Assembly: GCF_900167095.1 (NCBI RefSeq) | Contig: NZ_FUXG01000010.1 | Coordinates: 1 to 64,000 of the forward strand | Origin: Oceanospirillum multiglobuliferum | GTDB lineage: Bacteria; Pseudomonadota; Gammaproteobacteria; Pseudomonadales; Halomonadaceae | Direction: 5' to 3' | DNA length: 64,000 nt | Shown: in pieces, positions 45,713-53,819 of the stretch | Position numbering within the stretch: position 1 is the first letter of the stretch | Layout: every line of letters starts with the position of its first letter | The notes under the pieces: generated by a model | Databases searched by the model: none | Told to the model about the DNA's origin: nothing | Seen by the model: the letters and a program-made list of their open reading frames with translations, nothing else | Made by a program: the position numbers and the translations under genes

Positions 45713-46582
45713 TTACAAACTGCCTACTTTAAAGACGCGCTGTGTACCCTCATTAAGCCCTATTGCTTTTAGCACCTCTGTACAATCAGCATCAGTTTTG
45801 CCCGACATGCAGCCATTAGGTTTTTCTGTAGGGTTAGCCAAGTCTGTCAGTGAAACCAGTTGGGCGTAATCCAGAATCACTTGATTAGCTTCAGCATTAA
45901 AATTCATTAACCTAATCGTTGGCCGATTTGGTGCACCGCAAGTTACTGCCTCACCTTGGGTGGGGTCACCTGTACAATCGGTGCTACCCAAATGGAAGAA
46001 CCAGTCTGTTGTACCGTTCACTTTGGCATCAATACGTGCATGTTTATAACCCGATTGCCATCTCCAAAACAGGCTGGATACATTTAACGGTGAAGGTGCC
46101 TTAGTTGAGTCCTGATGGTTGTCTTCCTGCGGAACACCCACTTTAAAGGTGATGCCAGTATAGCTACCTGCTGCCACCTTACCTTTTAAGATCATATTGG
46201 TTTGGCTATTGCCATTAGCGCAGCCGCTTTCACCAGTCTCAAAATCTAATAGCGCGACACGATCAGTTTGCCAAGCACCATCAGATGTCAGGCTAACGGC
46301 TTGAGCATTGCCATTTTGATCAAGTAGTGCAACATCGTGCACATATAGTCTGAAATCAGTAAATTGAACGCTGGCGTTACTGTTAACGCCTAAGCCCGCA
46401 TAAGTATCATTACAACTGGCGTTTTGGTCGGCAACCTTAGCCGCAAAACGAATGTTAACATCCTGAGTTGTAGCGCCCGTGGTCGTGGTCGTGTCGTCGT
46501 CTGAGCTGCTACTACCTAAGCAGCCTGTCAGTAACGACGAAGCCATAAGCGTGGTTAACAAGAGCTTGTAGTTTTTATTCAT
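45713..46582 (-). CDS. mbnP: MbnP-type copper-associated lipoprotein
   Basis: The lipoprotein has 289 residues with a lipobox at C21 (SLLTGCLG), then a low-complexity Asp/Thr linker (to about 40) and the MbnP domain. Visible features are several conserved cysteines (NASCND, ESGCANG, STDCTGD, VTCGAP, NGCMSG) and the core LFWRWQSGYKHARID followed by DWFFHLGS. That core contains tryptophans near the position converted to kynurenine in characterised MbnP. The family is linked to copper binding. AAGGGG lies seven bases before the ATG. It is the first gene of the mbnP-mbnH-barrel operon. Methanobactin genes are absent. Confidence 0.88.
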   Translation of the reverse strand: MNKNYKLLLTTLMASSLLTGCLGSSSSDDDTTTTTGATTQDVNIRFAAKVADQNASCNDTYAGLGVNSNASVQFTDFRLYVHDVALLDQNGNAQAVSLTSDGAWQTDRVALLDFETGESGCANGNSQTNMILKGKVAAGSYTGITFKVGVPQEDNHQDSTKAPSPLNVSSLFWRWQSGYKHARIDAKVNGTTDWFFHLGSTDCTGDPTQGEAVTCGAPNRPTIRLMNFNAEANQVILDYAQLVSLTDLANPTEKPNGCMSGKTDADCTEVLKAIGLNEGTQRVFKVGSL

Positions 46583-46882
46583 ATTGCACCCCTTTGTTTG
46601 ATTGCGGGGAATGCTATCCTATTGAAAAAAATGGACAAATTAGACATTTTGTCGCGCGACAAAATGTCTCTGCGACAAAAAACCTCAGGCTAAAACTTTA
46701 TATTGTCAACCTGATAAGGCTGTAGCTCCCGTAGATAAAATTGATAAAAAGCTTGTTGCTAATTATGCAAATCAGCTCGTTTTAGAGTACAATTAGCGCC
46801 ATTTTCGCGGGGTAACGGGCTTATCTCTCGTTTCCGCATTCAATCTAACTTGAGCGACCTCTCTCAGGAGTCTGATTCAGCG
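46583..46882. promoter_or_regulatory. Divergent promoter region, mbnP / PPi-phosphofructokinase
   Basis: A 300-bp region. Besides the 28-bp palindrome described separately, it has AGGAG at 46866-46870 before the plus-strand ATG. No other gene is apparent. Confidence 0.5.
46642..46669. promoter_or_regulatory. Perfect 28-bp palindrome in the mbnP promoter region
   Basis: The arms AGACATTTTGTCGC and GCGACAAAATGTCT meet without a spacer. A third half-site, TGCGACAAAA, follows at 46671-46680. The core TTGTC-GCGC-GACAA has the TTGxx-N4-xxCAA geometry of CRP/FNR-family operators, though the outer bases extend the symmetry. It lies 60-87 bases before the mbnP start, a normal operator position. No T-run follows, so it is not a terminator. 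Confidence 0.65.
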
Positions 46883-48148
46883 ATGAGCAAGCAAAATGCG
46901 TTTTACGCACAATCTGGTGGTGTTACAGCAGTTATTAACGCCAGCGCCTGCGGCGTAATCGAAACCGCCCGTCAACATAGCGATAAAATTGGCACTGTTT
47001 ACGCAGGCCATAACGGTATTATTGGCGCATTGGTTGAAGAGCTGATCGACACTAATGCCATCTCTACCGATGATGTTGCTGCACTACGTCACACTCCTGG
47101 CGGCGCTTTTGGCTCTTGCCGCTATAAGCTAAAAGATATTGATACTCATCGTGAGCAATATGAGCGCCTTATTGAGGTCTTTAAGGCTCACGACATCGGT
47201 TACTTTTTCTACAATGGCGGCAACGACTCAGCAGACACTTGCTTAAAAGTGTCGCAAATTTCTGAAAAGCTAGGCTACCCAATCAAAGCGATTCATGTGC
47301 CTAAAACCGTTGATAACGACCTGCCGATTACAGATACCTGCCCAGGCTTTGGCTCTGTTGCAAAATACATTGCACTATCAACAATGGAAGCAGGCTTAGA
47401 CATTCAGTCGATGTGCGAAACTTCTACCAAGGTATTTATCCTTGAAGTAATGGGTCGACATGCGGGCTGGATTGCAGCAGCAGGCGGCTTGGCGCAACAA
47501 GCTGAAGGCCAGCCACCACACCTGATCGTATTCCCTGAAATCGCTTTTGACAAAGCGGCCTTCCTGAAAAAAGTTGATCAGTCTGTTAAAGACAACGGCT
47601 ACTGCGTAATCGTGGTATCTGAGGGTGCGCATTACGAAGACGGCACATTCTTAGCTGATGCTGGTACTAAAGACGCATTTGGTCACACCCAATTAGGCGG
47701 TGTTGCACCCACTTTAGCCAACATGGTACGTGCAGAGCTAGGTTATAAATACCACTGGGCAGTTGCTGATTATCTACAACGTGCAGCGCGTCATATCGCA
47801 TCTGAAACAGATCTACAGCAAGCTTATGCCGTAGGTAAAGCAGCGGTTGAAATGGCAGTTGCCGGCAAAAATGCCGTAATGCCAGCCATTATTCGCACCA
47901 GCAATGCGCCATTTGCATGGACGATTGAAGAAGCACCGTTGTCATCAGTGGCTAACGTTGAGAAGTTTATGCCGCGTGACTTTATCACTGAAGATGGCTT
48001 TGGCATTACCGACAAGTGCCGTGAATATCTTGAGCCATTGATTCGCGGCCAAGCAGATCTACCATACGATGAGAAAACAGGCCTACCTAAATACGTGCGT
48101 TTACAGCACGTACTGGCTGAGAAAAAGCTGCCAGAATTTAAAGCTTAA
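46883..48148 (+). CDS. pfp: PPi-dependent 6-phosphofructokinase
   Basis: It phosphorylates fructose 6-phosphate using pyrophosphate in a reversible glycolytic step. It has about 421 residues. Family motifs are SGGVTAVINASACGV near the N-terminus, YNGGNDSADTC and HVPKTVDNDLPITDTCPGFG, where the lysine in PKTVDND is the mark of PPi rather than ATP use, and later MGRHAGWIAA. I place the start at ATG 46883 with AGGAG upstream (spacing of 12 is rather long); a TTG at 46850 gives a longer frame. It is single, with a strong shared terminator. Confidence 0.92.
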   Translation: MSKQNAFYAQSGGVTAVINASACGVIETARQHSDKIGTVYAGHNGIIGALVEELIDTNAISTDDVAALRHTPGGAFGSCRYKLKDIDTHREQYERLIEVFKAHDIGYFFYNGGNDSADTCLKVSQISEKLGYPIKAIHVPKTVDNDLPITDTCPGFGSVAKYIALSTMEAGLDIQSMCETSTKVFILEVMGRHAGWIAAAGGLAQQAEGQPPHLIVFPEIAFDKAAFLKKVDQSVKDNGYCVIVVSEGAHYEDGTFLADAGTKDAFGHTQLGGVAPTLANMVRAELGYKYHWAVADYLQRAARHIASETDLQQAYAVGKAAVEMAVAGKNAVMPAIIRTSNAPFAWTIEEAPLSSVANVEKFMPRDFITEDGFGITDKCREYLEPLIRGQADLPYDEKTGLPKYVRLQHVLAEKKLPEFKA

Positions 48149-48164
48149 TTCTCGCTTATCTACC

Positions 48165-48193
48165 AAAAACCACCGCATGTGCGGTGGTTTTTT
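48165..48193. terminator. Bidirectional terminator between pfp and the M48 protease gene
   Basis: A perfect stem AAAAACCACCGC / GCGGTGGTTTTT around ATGT, with T-runs on both strands. It serves the two convergent genes. Confidence 0.85.
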
Positions 48194-48217
48194 GTTATCA
48201 GTCTCTGCCTTTACGGC

Positions 48218-49696
48218 TTATCTCCCTTTATCCATTTGCTTATACACTTTTTGCAACACTTCTAAGCGTTCACTAATGCGTGCATGGGTCAGTGGGTCAT
48301 TACTGGCGTACTCTTTTGCCAGTTTTAGCTCTGCCATGGCGTGAGGTAGGTTGCCTGTCAGTTGATGCACTTCTGCATTGGCCTGATATACGGTTAATAA
48401 ATCACCTGCTTGCTTAGCTGCCTCTGATAATTTATGCCATAAGATAGGGTCTTCTGTACGCTGCTTTAACATTGCTTGATAAAGCGCTATGGCTTGAGGG
48501 TTTTGCCCCGACTGTAGGTGCAGATATGCCAATAAGCTTTTGGTTGGGTAGTTTTCAGGGGTTACGCTGAGTTGCTGCTGTAGCAAATTGATTGCCGCGC
48601 CTATTTCATTGTTCGCCGCCAGTACCCGAGCTTTTAATAAGCGAAAATAAAGGTGGTCAGGCTGTAAAGCTAACTGTTCGGCTAAGGCCTTAGCTTTAGC
48701 CGCATTTTGTTGATGCAACGCCAATAGAATATCTAAATATAGGCTGACACTTGCTTTGAGGCTGTTTGGAACAGAGTTTAACAGTCGTGCTTGCTCAGCA
48801 GGCAGTTGTGCCTCTTCTGTTTGTAGTAACAGGCTATGTACTCGTACCAGTTGAAAGTCTAGCTGTGCAAAATTAGTGATGCTGTTTTGTTGCTGTGCAC
48901 GCTCTTGTGCAAAACCGATACGGCTTTCTGTAAGCGGGTGGGTGAGTAAAAACTCTGGCGCACTGCCCCCATTGGTACGGGCTTCTGTTTGTAGCAACTC
49001 AAACATTTTACCCATGCCTGCGCTGTCAAACCCTGCTTTACTAAGCACCTGAAACCCAACGGCATCAGCCTCAGTTTCATGCTGACGGCTGAATTGAAGC
49101 TGGTTTTGAATAGCCACAGCTTGAGAGCCTAAAATAGCGGCCGTACCCGCTTGAGCTTGGCCATTAGCGCTAAGTACAAGCCCTGCAAGCATGGCGGTAA
49201 GTAATGGCATTTGTTGGTTTTCAGCACTGTCTTTACGTCGAGCGTAGTGGCGTTGACTTAAGTGCGCCAGCTCATGAGCCAATACTGAGGCAACCATAGA
49301 CTCATCAGAAGCTTTTACCAACAGGGCGCTGTGTACACCGATCACTCCACCGGGAACGGCAAAGGCATTGATTGTCTTGGCATTAATTGCGACGACGTTT
49401 AAACGCCGTTCATATAAGTTGCTTTCAACGGCCAGTTTTCGGACTAGCTGTTCTAAGTAGTCTTGAACGATAGGATCACCGATTACCGATGTGCTGGCTC
49501 TGTATTGACGAAGCCAAGTGCGGCCTAGTTCAAATTCCTGATTCACCGTAACTCGGTCAGGTTGATTGCTGCCAATACTGGGTAGCTCATCTGTTATCAC
49601 GGCGTTAGCAGGTAGCGTAAAACTTGCAGCGAATAGCGCACACAAACCTACTGCTAAGTGCAGCCACTTTTTGCCATATTGCTTATTCACTAGCAT
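48218..49696 (-). CDS. BepA-like M48 metalloprotease with TPR repeats
   Basis: The precursor has about 492 residues: signal peptide (about 1-35, ending PANA), M48 zinc protease domain with HELAH at about 141-145 and the third ligand in RQHETEADAVGF, then TPR repeats (about 290-485) with LLLALHQQNAAKAKALAEQL-type units. This is the layout of BepA (YfgC), a periplasmic protease and chaperone for outer-membrane proteins and LptD. ATG 49696 is preferred over TTG 49708, which touches the AGAGG site. It is the only gene in its unit, ending at the shared terminator. Confidence 0.92.
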   Translation of the reverse strand: MLVNKQYGKKWLHLAVGLCALFAASFTLPANAVITDELPSIGSNQPDRVTVNQEFELGRTWLRQYRASTSVIGDPIVQDYLEQLVRKLAVESNLYERRLNVVAINAKTINAFAVPGGVIGVHSALLVKASDESMVASVLAHELAHLSQRHYARRKDSAENQQMPLLTAMLAGLVLSANGQAQAGTAAILGSQAVAIQNQLQFSRQHETEADAVGFQVLSKAGFDSAGMGKMFELLQTEARTNGGSAPEFLLTHPLTESRIGFAQERAQQQNSITNFAQLDFQLVRVHSLLLQTEEAQLPAEQARLLNSVPNSLKASVSLYLDILLALHQQNAAKAKALAEQLALQPDHLYFRLLKARVLAANNEIGAAINLLQQQLSVTPENYPTKSLLAYLHLQSGQNPQAIALYQAMLKQRTEDPILWHKLSEAAKQAGDLLTVYQANAEVHQLTGNLPHAMAELKLAKEYASNDPLTHARISERLEVLQKVYKQMDKGR

Positions 49697-49807
49697 AGTA
49701 ATAATCAACCTCTGAAAAACGCTTACATAGCCAGTATAAAGAGCTTATTGATAAGAAAAAGTTCATTTAACGGTGTGAGCCACCAGCCTGCATTGCTTCA
49801 TATGTCG

Positions 49808-50479
49808 CTATTTGTTATCAAAATAACGATGGTAATCAAAGTTTTTAACCCACTGCGGTTTGTAAATCATCATTGAGCTTAACAGCATACCGTTAACTAC
49901 TGCCTCTGGCGGTAGGATCATAGGTAGAAATAAAAAATATTCGCTTGATATGCGCTCAAAATCCCAGCTACTTGAGCCTAGCCAAAGGCCAATCATTAGC
50001 GACAGTCCTGAAGACAACGCGGCTGCGGCACTGGTGAAAAACCCACCAACAAAAAATAGCGCAAAGAAATTATCAGGTAGCTTTTCATCTGCCAGCTTGA
50101 ATAAGTAATGACTGACGAATACGGGTACTACTGCGGTGGTCAGGCCGTTCACTCCAAACAGATACCAAGGTGCTTTGCCTGTCCAGCATAGCCCTACTAG
50201 TGCGCAGCAACTGGCGATGATAGCCAGCGGCCAGCGAAACATAACGGTTAAAGTGGTCGACATTAAAAAGTGTATGCTGACGAGCGTTGTGATATCGGCT
50301 TTCATCTGCCACAACAGTAAAACAAAAACCGTTGCCCCAAGGTAAACATGCTGGAATGAGGTCTCTTGCATGAGTTCTCGCCAGCGCGCGTATATAAAGG
50401 CCAATAGTAACGCTAACCCAAACAGGATGTTTGCCACCCAAACCCATATCCCTTCAATACCAACGGCAGAGAAATTCAT
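49808..50479 (-). CDS. CbiM-like energy-coupling-factor permease protein
   Basis: The membrane protein has about 223 residues and six to seven hydrophobic segments. The family marks are SIHFLMSTTLTVMFRWPLAI and the C-terminal LPPEAVVNGMLLSSMM. CbiM proteins are substrate components for cobalt or nickel import, but the usual N-terminal MHI metal site is missing and no CbiN, CbiQ or CbiO genes lie nearby. The substrate is therefore unclear. Start ATG 50479 has GGTGG about seven bases upstream; the longer GTG start at 50500 is unlikely. The adjacent BamA-like barrel lies 103 bp away on the same strand. Confidence 0.8.
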   Translation of the reverse strand: MNFSAVGIEGIWVWVANILFGLALLLAFIYARWRELMQETSFQHVYLGATVFVLLLWQMKADITTLVSIHFLMSTTLTVMFRWPLAIIASCCALVGLCWTGKAPWYLFGVNGLTTAVVPVFVSHYLFKLADEKLPDNFFALFFVGGFFTSAAAALSSGLSLMIGLWLGSSSWDFERISSEYFLFLPMILPPEAVVNGMLLSSMMIYKPQWVKNFDYHRYFDNK

Positions 50480-50582
50480 AAGCAACCCACCTTTAAGCAC
50501 AAAAACAGCAACATCAATACAGAGGCTTTAGGCTAGCAAAGACAGGGGCTTAAATAGTTGCAACTGGACAATAGATCAAAGG

Positions 50583-51692
50583 TTAAAATGCCTCTGTAAT
50601 CTGAATATACATGTTCATACCGTCTGCTTCTGCTGAACCAAGCGCGCCACCATAGCCTAAATCTAATCTTAGGTTAATTCTCTCTTGGTCGTTAAGCGCA
50701 TAACGCAAACCTGAACCGAATGCATACTTTAAGTGCGTAAAACGCGTGTTATTAAGTCCATCAAACACATCACCCGCACCCATAAATACAGCATAGCCCC
50801 AGCGGGCTGAAACAATTTGACGCCATTCAATTTGGGTCGACAAGGCGGCATTATCACGATAGCGGTCTTTTAATACACCTCGTAAGCTGTTTGCTCCGCC
50901 AAGGGTGGGTAAGTCGCTATAAGGGGTATTGCCCTGTGCGACATCTATTTTGGCTTGTATTGCGAGTACAGACTTATCGCCCATGGGTAAATAGCGGCGG
51001 TGCTCTAGTTCAAAGCGATCATAGTTAAAGTCACTGCCTAAAGCGCGATCAAAACGGCGTAAAGCAAACTGGCTTAACACCCCTTGGGTTGGATAAAAGC
51101 TGCTGTCTCTGGTGTCACGCTTCAAACGTATTCCCAAACCATGCAGGCTCTGTGAATTGGGTTCTGCTTGCTGATTCAAGTAAGCACTGAGCTGAGGGGC
51201 TTTATTTAGGTCTGTATAATTTAACCTTTCCAATACCAGCTCTGGGCCTAGAAAAGTATCCTGCCAAAGCTGTTTGCCTGCACCCAGTTTGAGTTTGATA
51301 AACTCTGATTCATATTTTTCTAGCGAGTTGGCCGGAGCTGTAGCGCCAAAAGCATAGTGGTTACTATTGGACAAACCAAGGGCAATAGAAGGGGTGAGCA
51401 GCCAGTTGCCTTGATCTAGGAATTTGTTGGCACTGGTCGCAAACATCGACTGGCCTTTCTGCGTAAGAAATATAAAAGTACTTAAGCTATCTTTACGCGG
51501 TTTACTGGCTTCCTCATAAGGTTTTACCCAGATTATAGAGGCGCCACCTGCAACGCCTGTGTCAGGGGTGTAAAACACAATGGGCACAATGATGCGCTCT
51601 GTAGCCCAAGTAGCTGTTGCGCTAAAGCCTAATGACAAAGAGAGGCATAAGCTCAAAAGCCGTGATTTGCGTGTAAAAATAGATTGCGACAT
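50583..51692 (-). CDS. BamA/TamA-type (Omp85) outer-membrane barrel without POTRA
   Basis: The protein has about 369 residues. A signal peptide (about 1-30, ending ATWA) leads directly into an Omp85-like barrel: GVAGGASIIWVKPY, LGIRLKRDTRDSSFYPTQGV, the conserved LPTLGGANSLRGVLKDRYRD block with the RG motif, and LRLDLGYGG near the end. Full-length BamA/TamA carry POTRA domains, and none fit between the signal and the barrel here, so this is the short surface-antigen subgroup. Its role is unknown. The final strand ends YIQITEAF with terminal phenylalanine, as expected for an outer-membrane protein. Confidence 0.85.
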   Translation of the reverse strand: MSQSIFTRKSRLLSLCLSLSLGFSATATWATERIIVPIVFYTPDTGVAGGASIIWVKPYEEASKPRKDSLSTFIFLTQKGQSMFATSANKFLDQGNWLLTPSIALGLSNSNHYAFGATAPANSLEKYESEFIKLKLGAGKQLWQDTFLGPELVLERLNYTDLNKAPQLSAYLNQQAEPNSQSLHGLGIRLKRDTRDSSFYPTQGVLSQFALRRFDRALGSDFNYDRFELEHRRYLPMGDKSVLAIQAKIDVAQGNTPYSDLPTLGGANSLRGVLKDRYRDNAALSTQIEWRQIVSARWGYAVFMGAGDVFDGLNNTRFTHLKYAFGSGLRYALNDQERINLRLDLGYGGALGSAEADGMNMYIQITEAF

Positions 51693-51804
51693 AAGCAAAA
51701 TCGAGCCTGTTAAGATTTGAGTACTAGATGGTATACGAGATTATGGGGAAATAGGATCTTTGGGCGTGATTTTATTAACAAACTTGGGGTTACAAACTTT
51801 AAGG
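51693..51804. other. Intergenic region upstream of the Omp85 gene
   Basis: Promoter-like AT-rich sequence for the minus-strand barrel gene. No gene was seen. Confidence 0.35.
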
Positions 51805-51832
51805 CAAAAAAAAGCCTCCATTCCATGGAGGC
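51805..51832 (-). terminator. Strong minus-strand terminator
   Basis: Reading the minus strand, GCCTCCAT and ATGGAGGC close on a three-base loop and are followed by eight T. It lies 174 bases beyond the CBS-protein stop codon, so the transcript has a long 3' tail or a separate small RNA ends here. Confidence 0.8.
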
Positions 51833-52005
51833 CCTCTATACATACATTACATATATTCGATAACAGTTCTATCCTTGAACTCGCATCCATTGCGCTTTTC
51901 TACATTTCCCCGAGAGCGTTCAGAATAAAGAAACACTCGTGTAAACAATAGAGGTGATAAGCACTTAAGGATGTACGATATATCTTACAACCAAAGCACT
52001 GTATT
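51833..52005 (-). ncRNA. Possible small RNA or long 3' UTR after the CBS gene
   Basis: A 173-base stretch without an ORF between the CBS stop codon and a strong terminator. It contains several GGA triplets on the minus strand. It could be a 3'-UTR-derived small RNA, but I see no conserved family signature. Confidence 0.25.
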
Positions 52006-52413
52006 TTAACGATGCTCAGCAAAGTCACGCACAACACGTAAGATGTCGGCAGAGGTAATCATACCCAACAAACGCCCATTCTCGTCTAAAACAGGGAAGC
52101 GGCGGCGGCGATTACGAATAAACTTTTGGGCAACGGAGATTACGTCGTCATCTCCCCGAACAGTATCCACTTCAGCACTCATATAGTGTGCAACTGTTTC
52201 ACCTGACTGCTCATAAAAGCTACCTTTAATGACATTATTTAAACAGTCTGACTGAGAAAGAATACCAACTAGCTCACCTTTAGTGTTAACAACTGGAGCT
52301 CCAGATATTTTGTGTTCTAGCATTTTGTCTATAGCAGAAAAGATATTCATCTCAGGCGTGAATTTAATCAGCTGGCTGGGCATGTAATCACTGACACGAA
52401 CAGACTTTAACAT
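52006..52413 (-). CDS. Stand-alone CBS-domain pair protein
   Basis: The protein has about 135 residues composed of two CBS motifs only (about 8-65 and 72-132): VSDYMPSQLIKFTPEMNIFSAID, ISGAPVVNTKGELVGILSQSDCL and FPVLDENGRLLGMITSADILR. CBS pairs bind adenine nucleotides and act as energy sensors for partner proteins. Start ATG 52413 has AAGGAG seven bases upstream; the frame is open further without a ribosome site. The partner is not clear from the neighbours. Confidence 0.87.
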   Translation of the reverse strand: MLKSVRVSDYMPSQLIKFTPEMNIFSAIDKMLEHKISGAPVVNTKGELVGILSQSDCLNNVIKGSFYEQSGETVAHYMSAEVDTVRGDDDVISVAQKFIRNRRRRFPVLDENGRLLGMITSADILRVVRDFAEHR

Positions 52414-52572
52414 GGCTATACTCCTTAGCTTTAGTATAGGTTTGTCCGTTTTACGAGTGGTAGTCAAACACCCTACACACTGTAAAACGGTTACCTTTAC
52501 CTTAATTAAAGATCAGCCTTGCTTAATGTCCAGTAAATCGAGTGATAAATATGGAAAGTACGGGTATTGGGC

Positions 52573-53427
52573 TTAGTTAAACACCACTGTTTTATTCGCG
52601 TGAACAATGACGCGATCTTCTATGTGCCAGCGTAGGCCGCGCGCTAAAACTGCCTTTTCAACATCTTTGCCTAAACGCACCATATCTTCAATGCTGTGAC
52701 GATGGCTGACACGTTGAATGTCCTGATCAATAATTGGGCCTGCATCCAATACTTCAGTAACATAATGACAAGTAGCACCAATCAGCTTTACACCACGCTC
52801 ATAAGCTTGATGATAAGGTTTAGCCCCAGCAAAAGAAGGTAAGAAGCTATGATGAATATTAATCACGCGACCGTTGTATTTTCTGCACAGATTAGGCGGC
52901 AGGATCTGCATATAACGCGCCAGTACAATACAATCTGCATTAGCGGCATCGACCAGCGCCTCAACTTGGTCAAATGAGGCTTGCTTGTTGTCTTTATCAA
53001 CGGGCACGTAGTGGTACTCAATACCATGCCACTCAACCAACTCACGAAAGTCTTCATGATTGGATATGACGCATGGAATTTCACACTTAAGTTCGCCACT
53101 TTGCCAGCGGTGTAACAGATCCACTAAACAGTGTGACTCTTTACTGGCCATTAATACCAAACGCTTTTTCTCTTCAGAGTCAGAAATAAACCAGTCCATT
53201 TCAAACTCACGGGCAATAGGTGCAAATGCACTGCGAAACTCTGCCAAACTGAATGGAATTGAATTTGCGCGAATCTCGTGGCGCATAAAAAACCAATTTT
53301 CCATTAAGTCTGAATGATGGCTAGCTTCTGTAATCCAACCGCCGTACATCGCCAAAAAATTACTGACCTTGGCCACAATACCCACTCGATCAGGGCATGA
53401 AATCACCAGTGTGTATGTCCGTTCCAT
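52573..53427 (-). CDS. purU: Formyltetrahydrofolate deformylase
   Basis: The enzyme has 284 residues: an N-terminal ACT domain (about 5-85, ISCPDRVGIVAKVSNFLA) and a formyl-hydrolase domain with INIHHSFLPSFAGAKPYHQA, GATCHYVTEVLDAGPIIDQD and a catalytic Asp in that last block. It hydrolyses 10-formyl-THF to formate and THF, supplying formate for PurT and balancing one-carbon pools. It is a single gene. Confidence 0.95.
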   Translation of the reverse strand: MERTYTLVISCPDRVGIVAKVSNFLAMYGGWITEASHHSDLMENWFFMRHEIRANSIPFSLAEFRSAFAPIAREFEMDWFISDSEEKKRLVLMASKESHCLVDLLHRWQSGELKCEIPCVISNHEDFRELVEWHGIEYHYVPVDKDNKQASFDQVEALVDAANADCIVLARYMQILPPNLCRKYNGRVINIHHSFLPSFAGAKPYHQAYERGVKLIGATCHYVTEVLDAGPIIDQDIQRVSHRHSIEDMVRLGKDVEKAVLARGLRWHIEDRVIVHANKTVVFN

Positions 53428-53583
53428 AACGCTATTTAACCTATTGAGCGCAGATATTAAATACCTGACGATTTAACCATGAAAAAATGCAAGGCCAGCA
53501 TTCTACAACATTCAATGTGCGATGCATCAAAAGTCTTACACAATTCATATTACACAGAAAATCCAATGCTGACGTAACAGAGG

Positions 53584-53601
53584 TGTAATACTTTACTTAC
53601 A
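53584..53601. promoter_or_regulatory. TyrR-like inverted repeat
   Basis: TGTAAT-N6-CTTACA, symmetric as TGTAA-N8-TTACA, keeps the G and C spacing of TyrR boxes (TGTAAA-N6-TTTACA). It lies about 157 bp upstream of purU and about 220 bp before the chemoreceptor. The assignment is weak. Confidence 0.3.
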
Positions 53602-53685
53602 CTGCAATCTATTACTGTGCATGAATTAAGTGCACCTCTCTGCTTTGCTACCTTTAAAAATAGTCTAAAAACCCTATTATCCTGC

Positions 53686-53704
53686 TTAAATGATAACTAT
53701 TATC
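53686..53704. promoter_or_regulatory. Candidate Fur box before the HBM chemoreceptor
   Basis: The 16 bases AATGATAACTATTATC match 14 of 16 bases in the last part of the Fur consensus (14 of 19 overall). It lies 116 bp before ATG 53820. Iron control of this receptor is an inference. Confidence 0.4.
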
Positions 53705-53819
53705 AAGAACTTTATAGCGACCACTGAGTCATATAAAGTTCAGATTACAACCCTTGAGGCTCTACACATTGGGCTAGGGGTATCTAAAGGATTATTCAAA
53801 CTACATAGGTAACACTGTA

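Larger units (their letters stand above)
53428..53819. promoter_or_regulatory. 392-bp divergent region, purU / chemoreceptor
   Basis: It contains two symmetric sites listed separately: a TyrR-like repeat and a candidate Fur box. The rest is AT-rich. No gene was seen. Confidence 0.45.
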
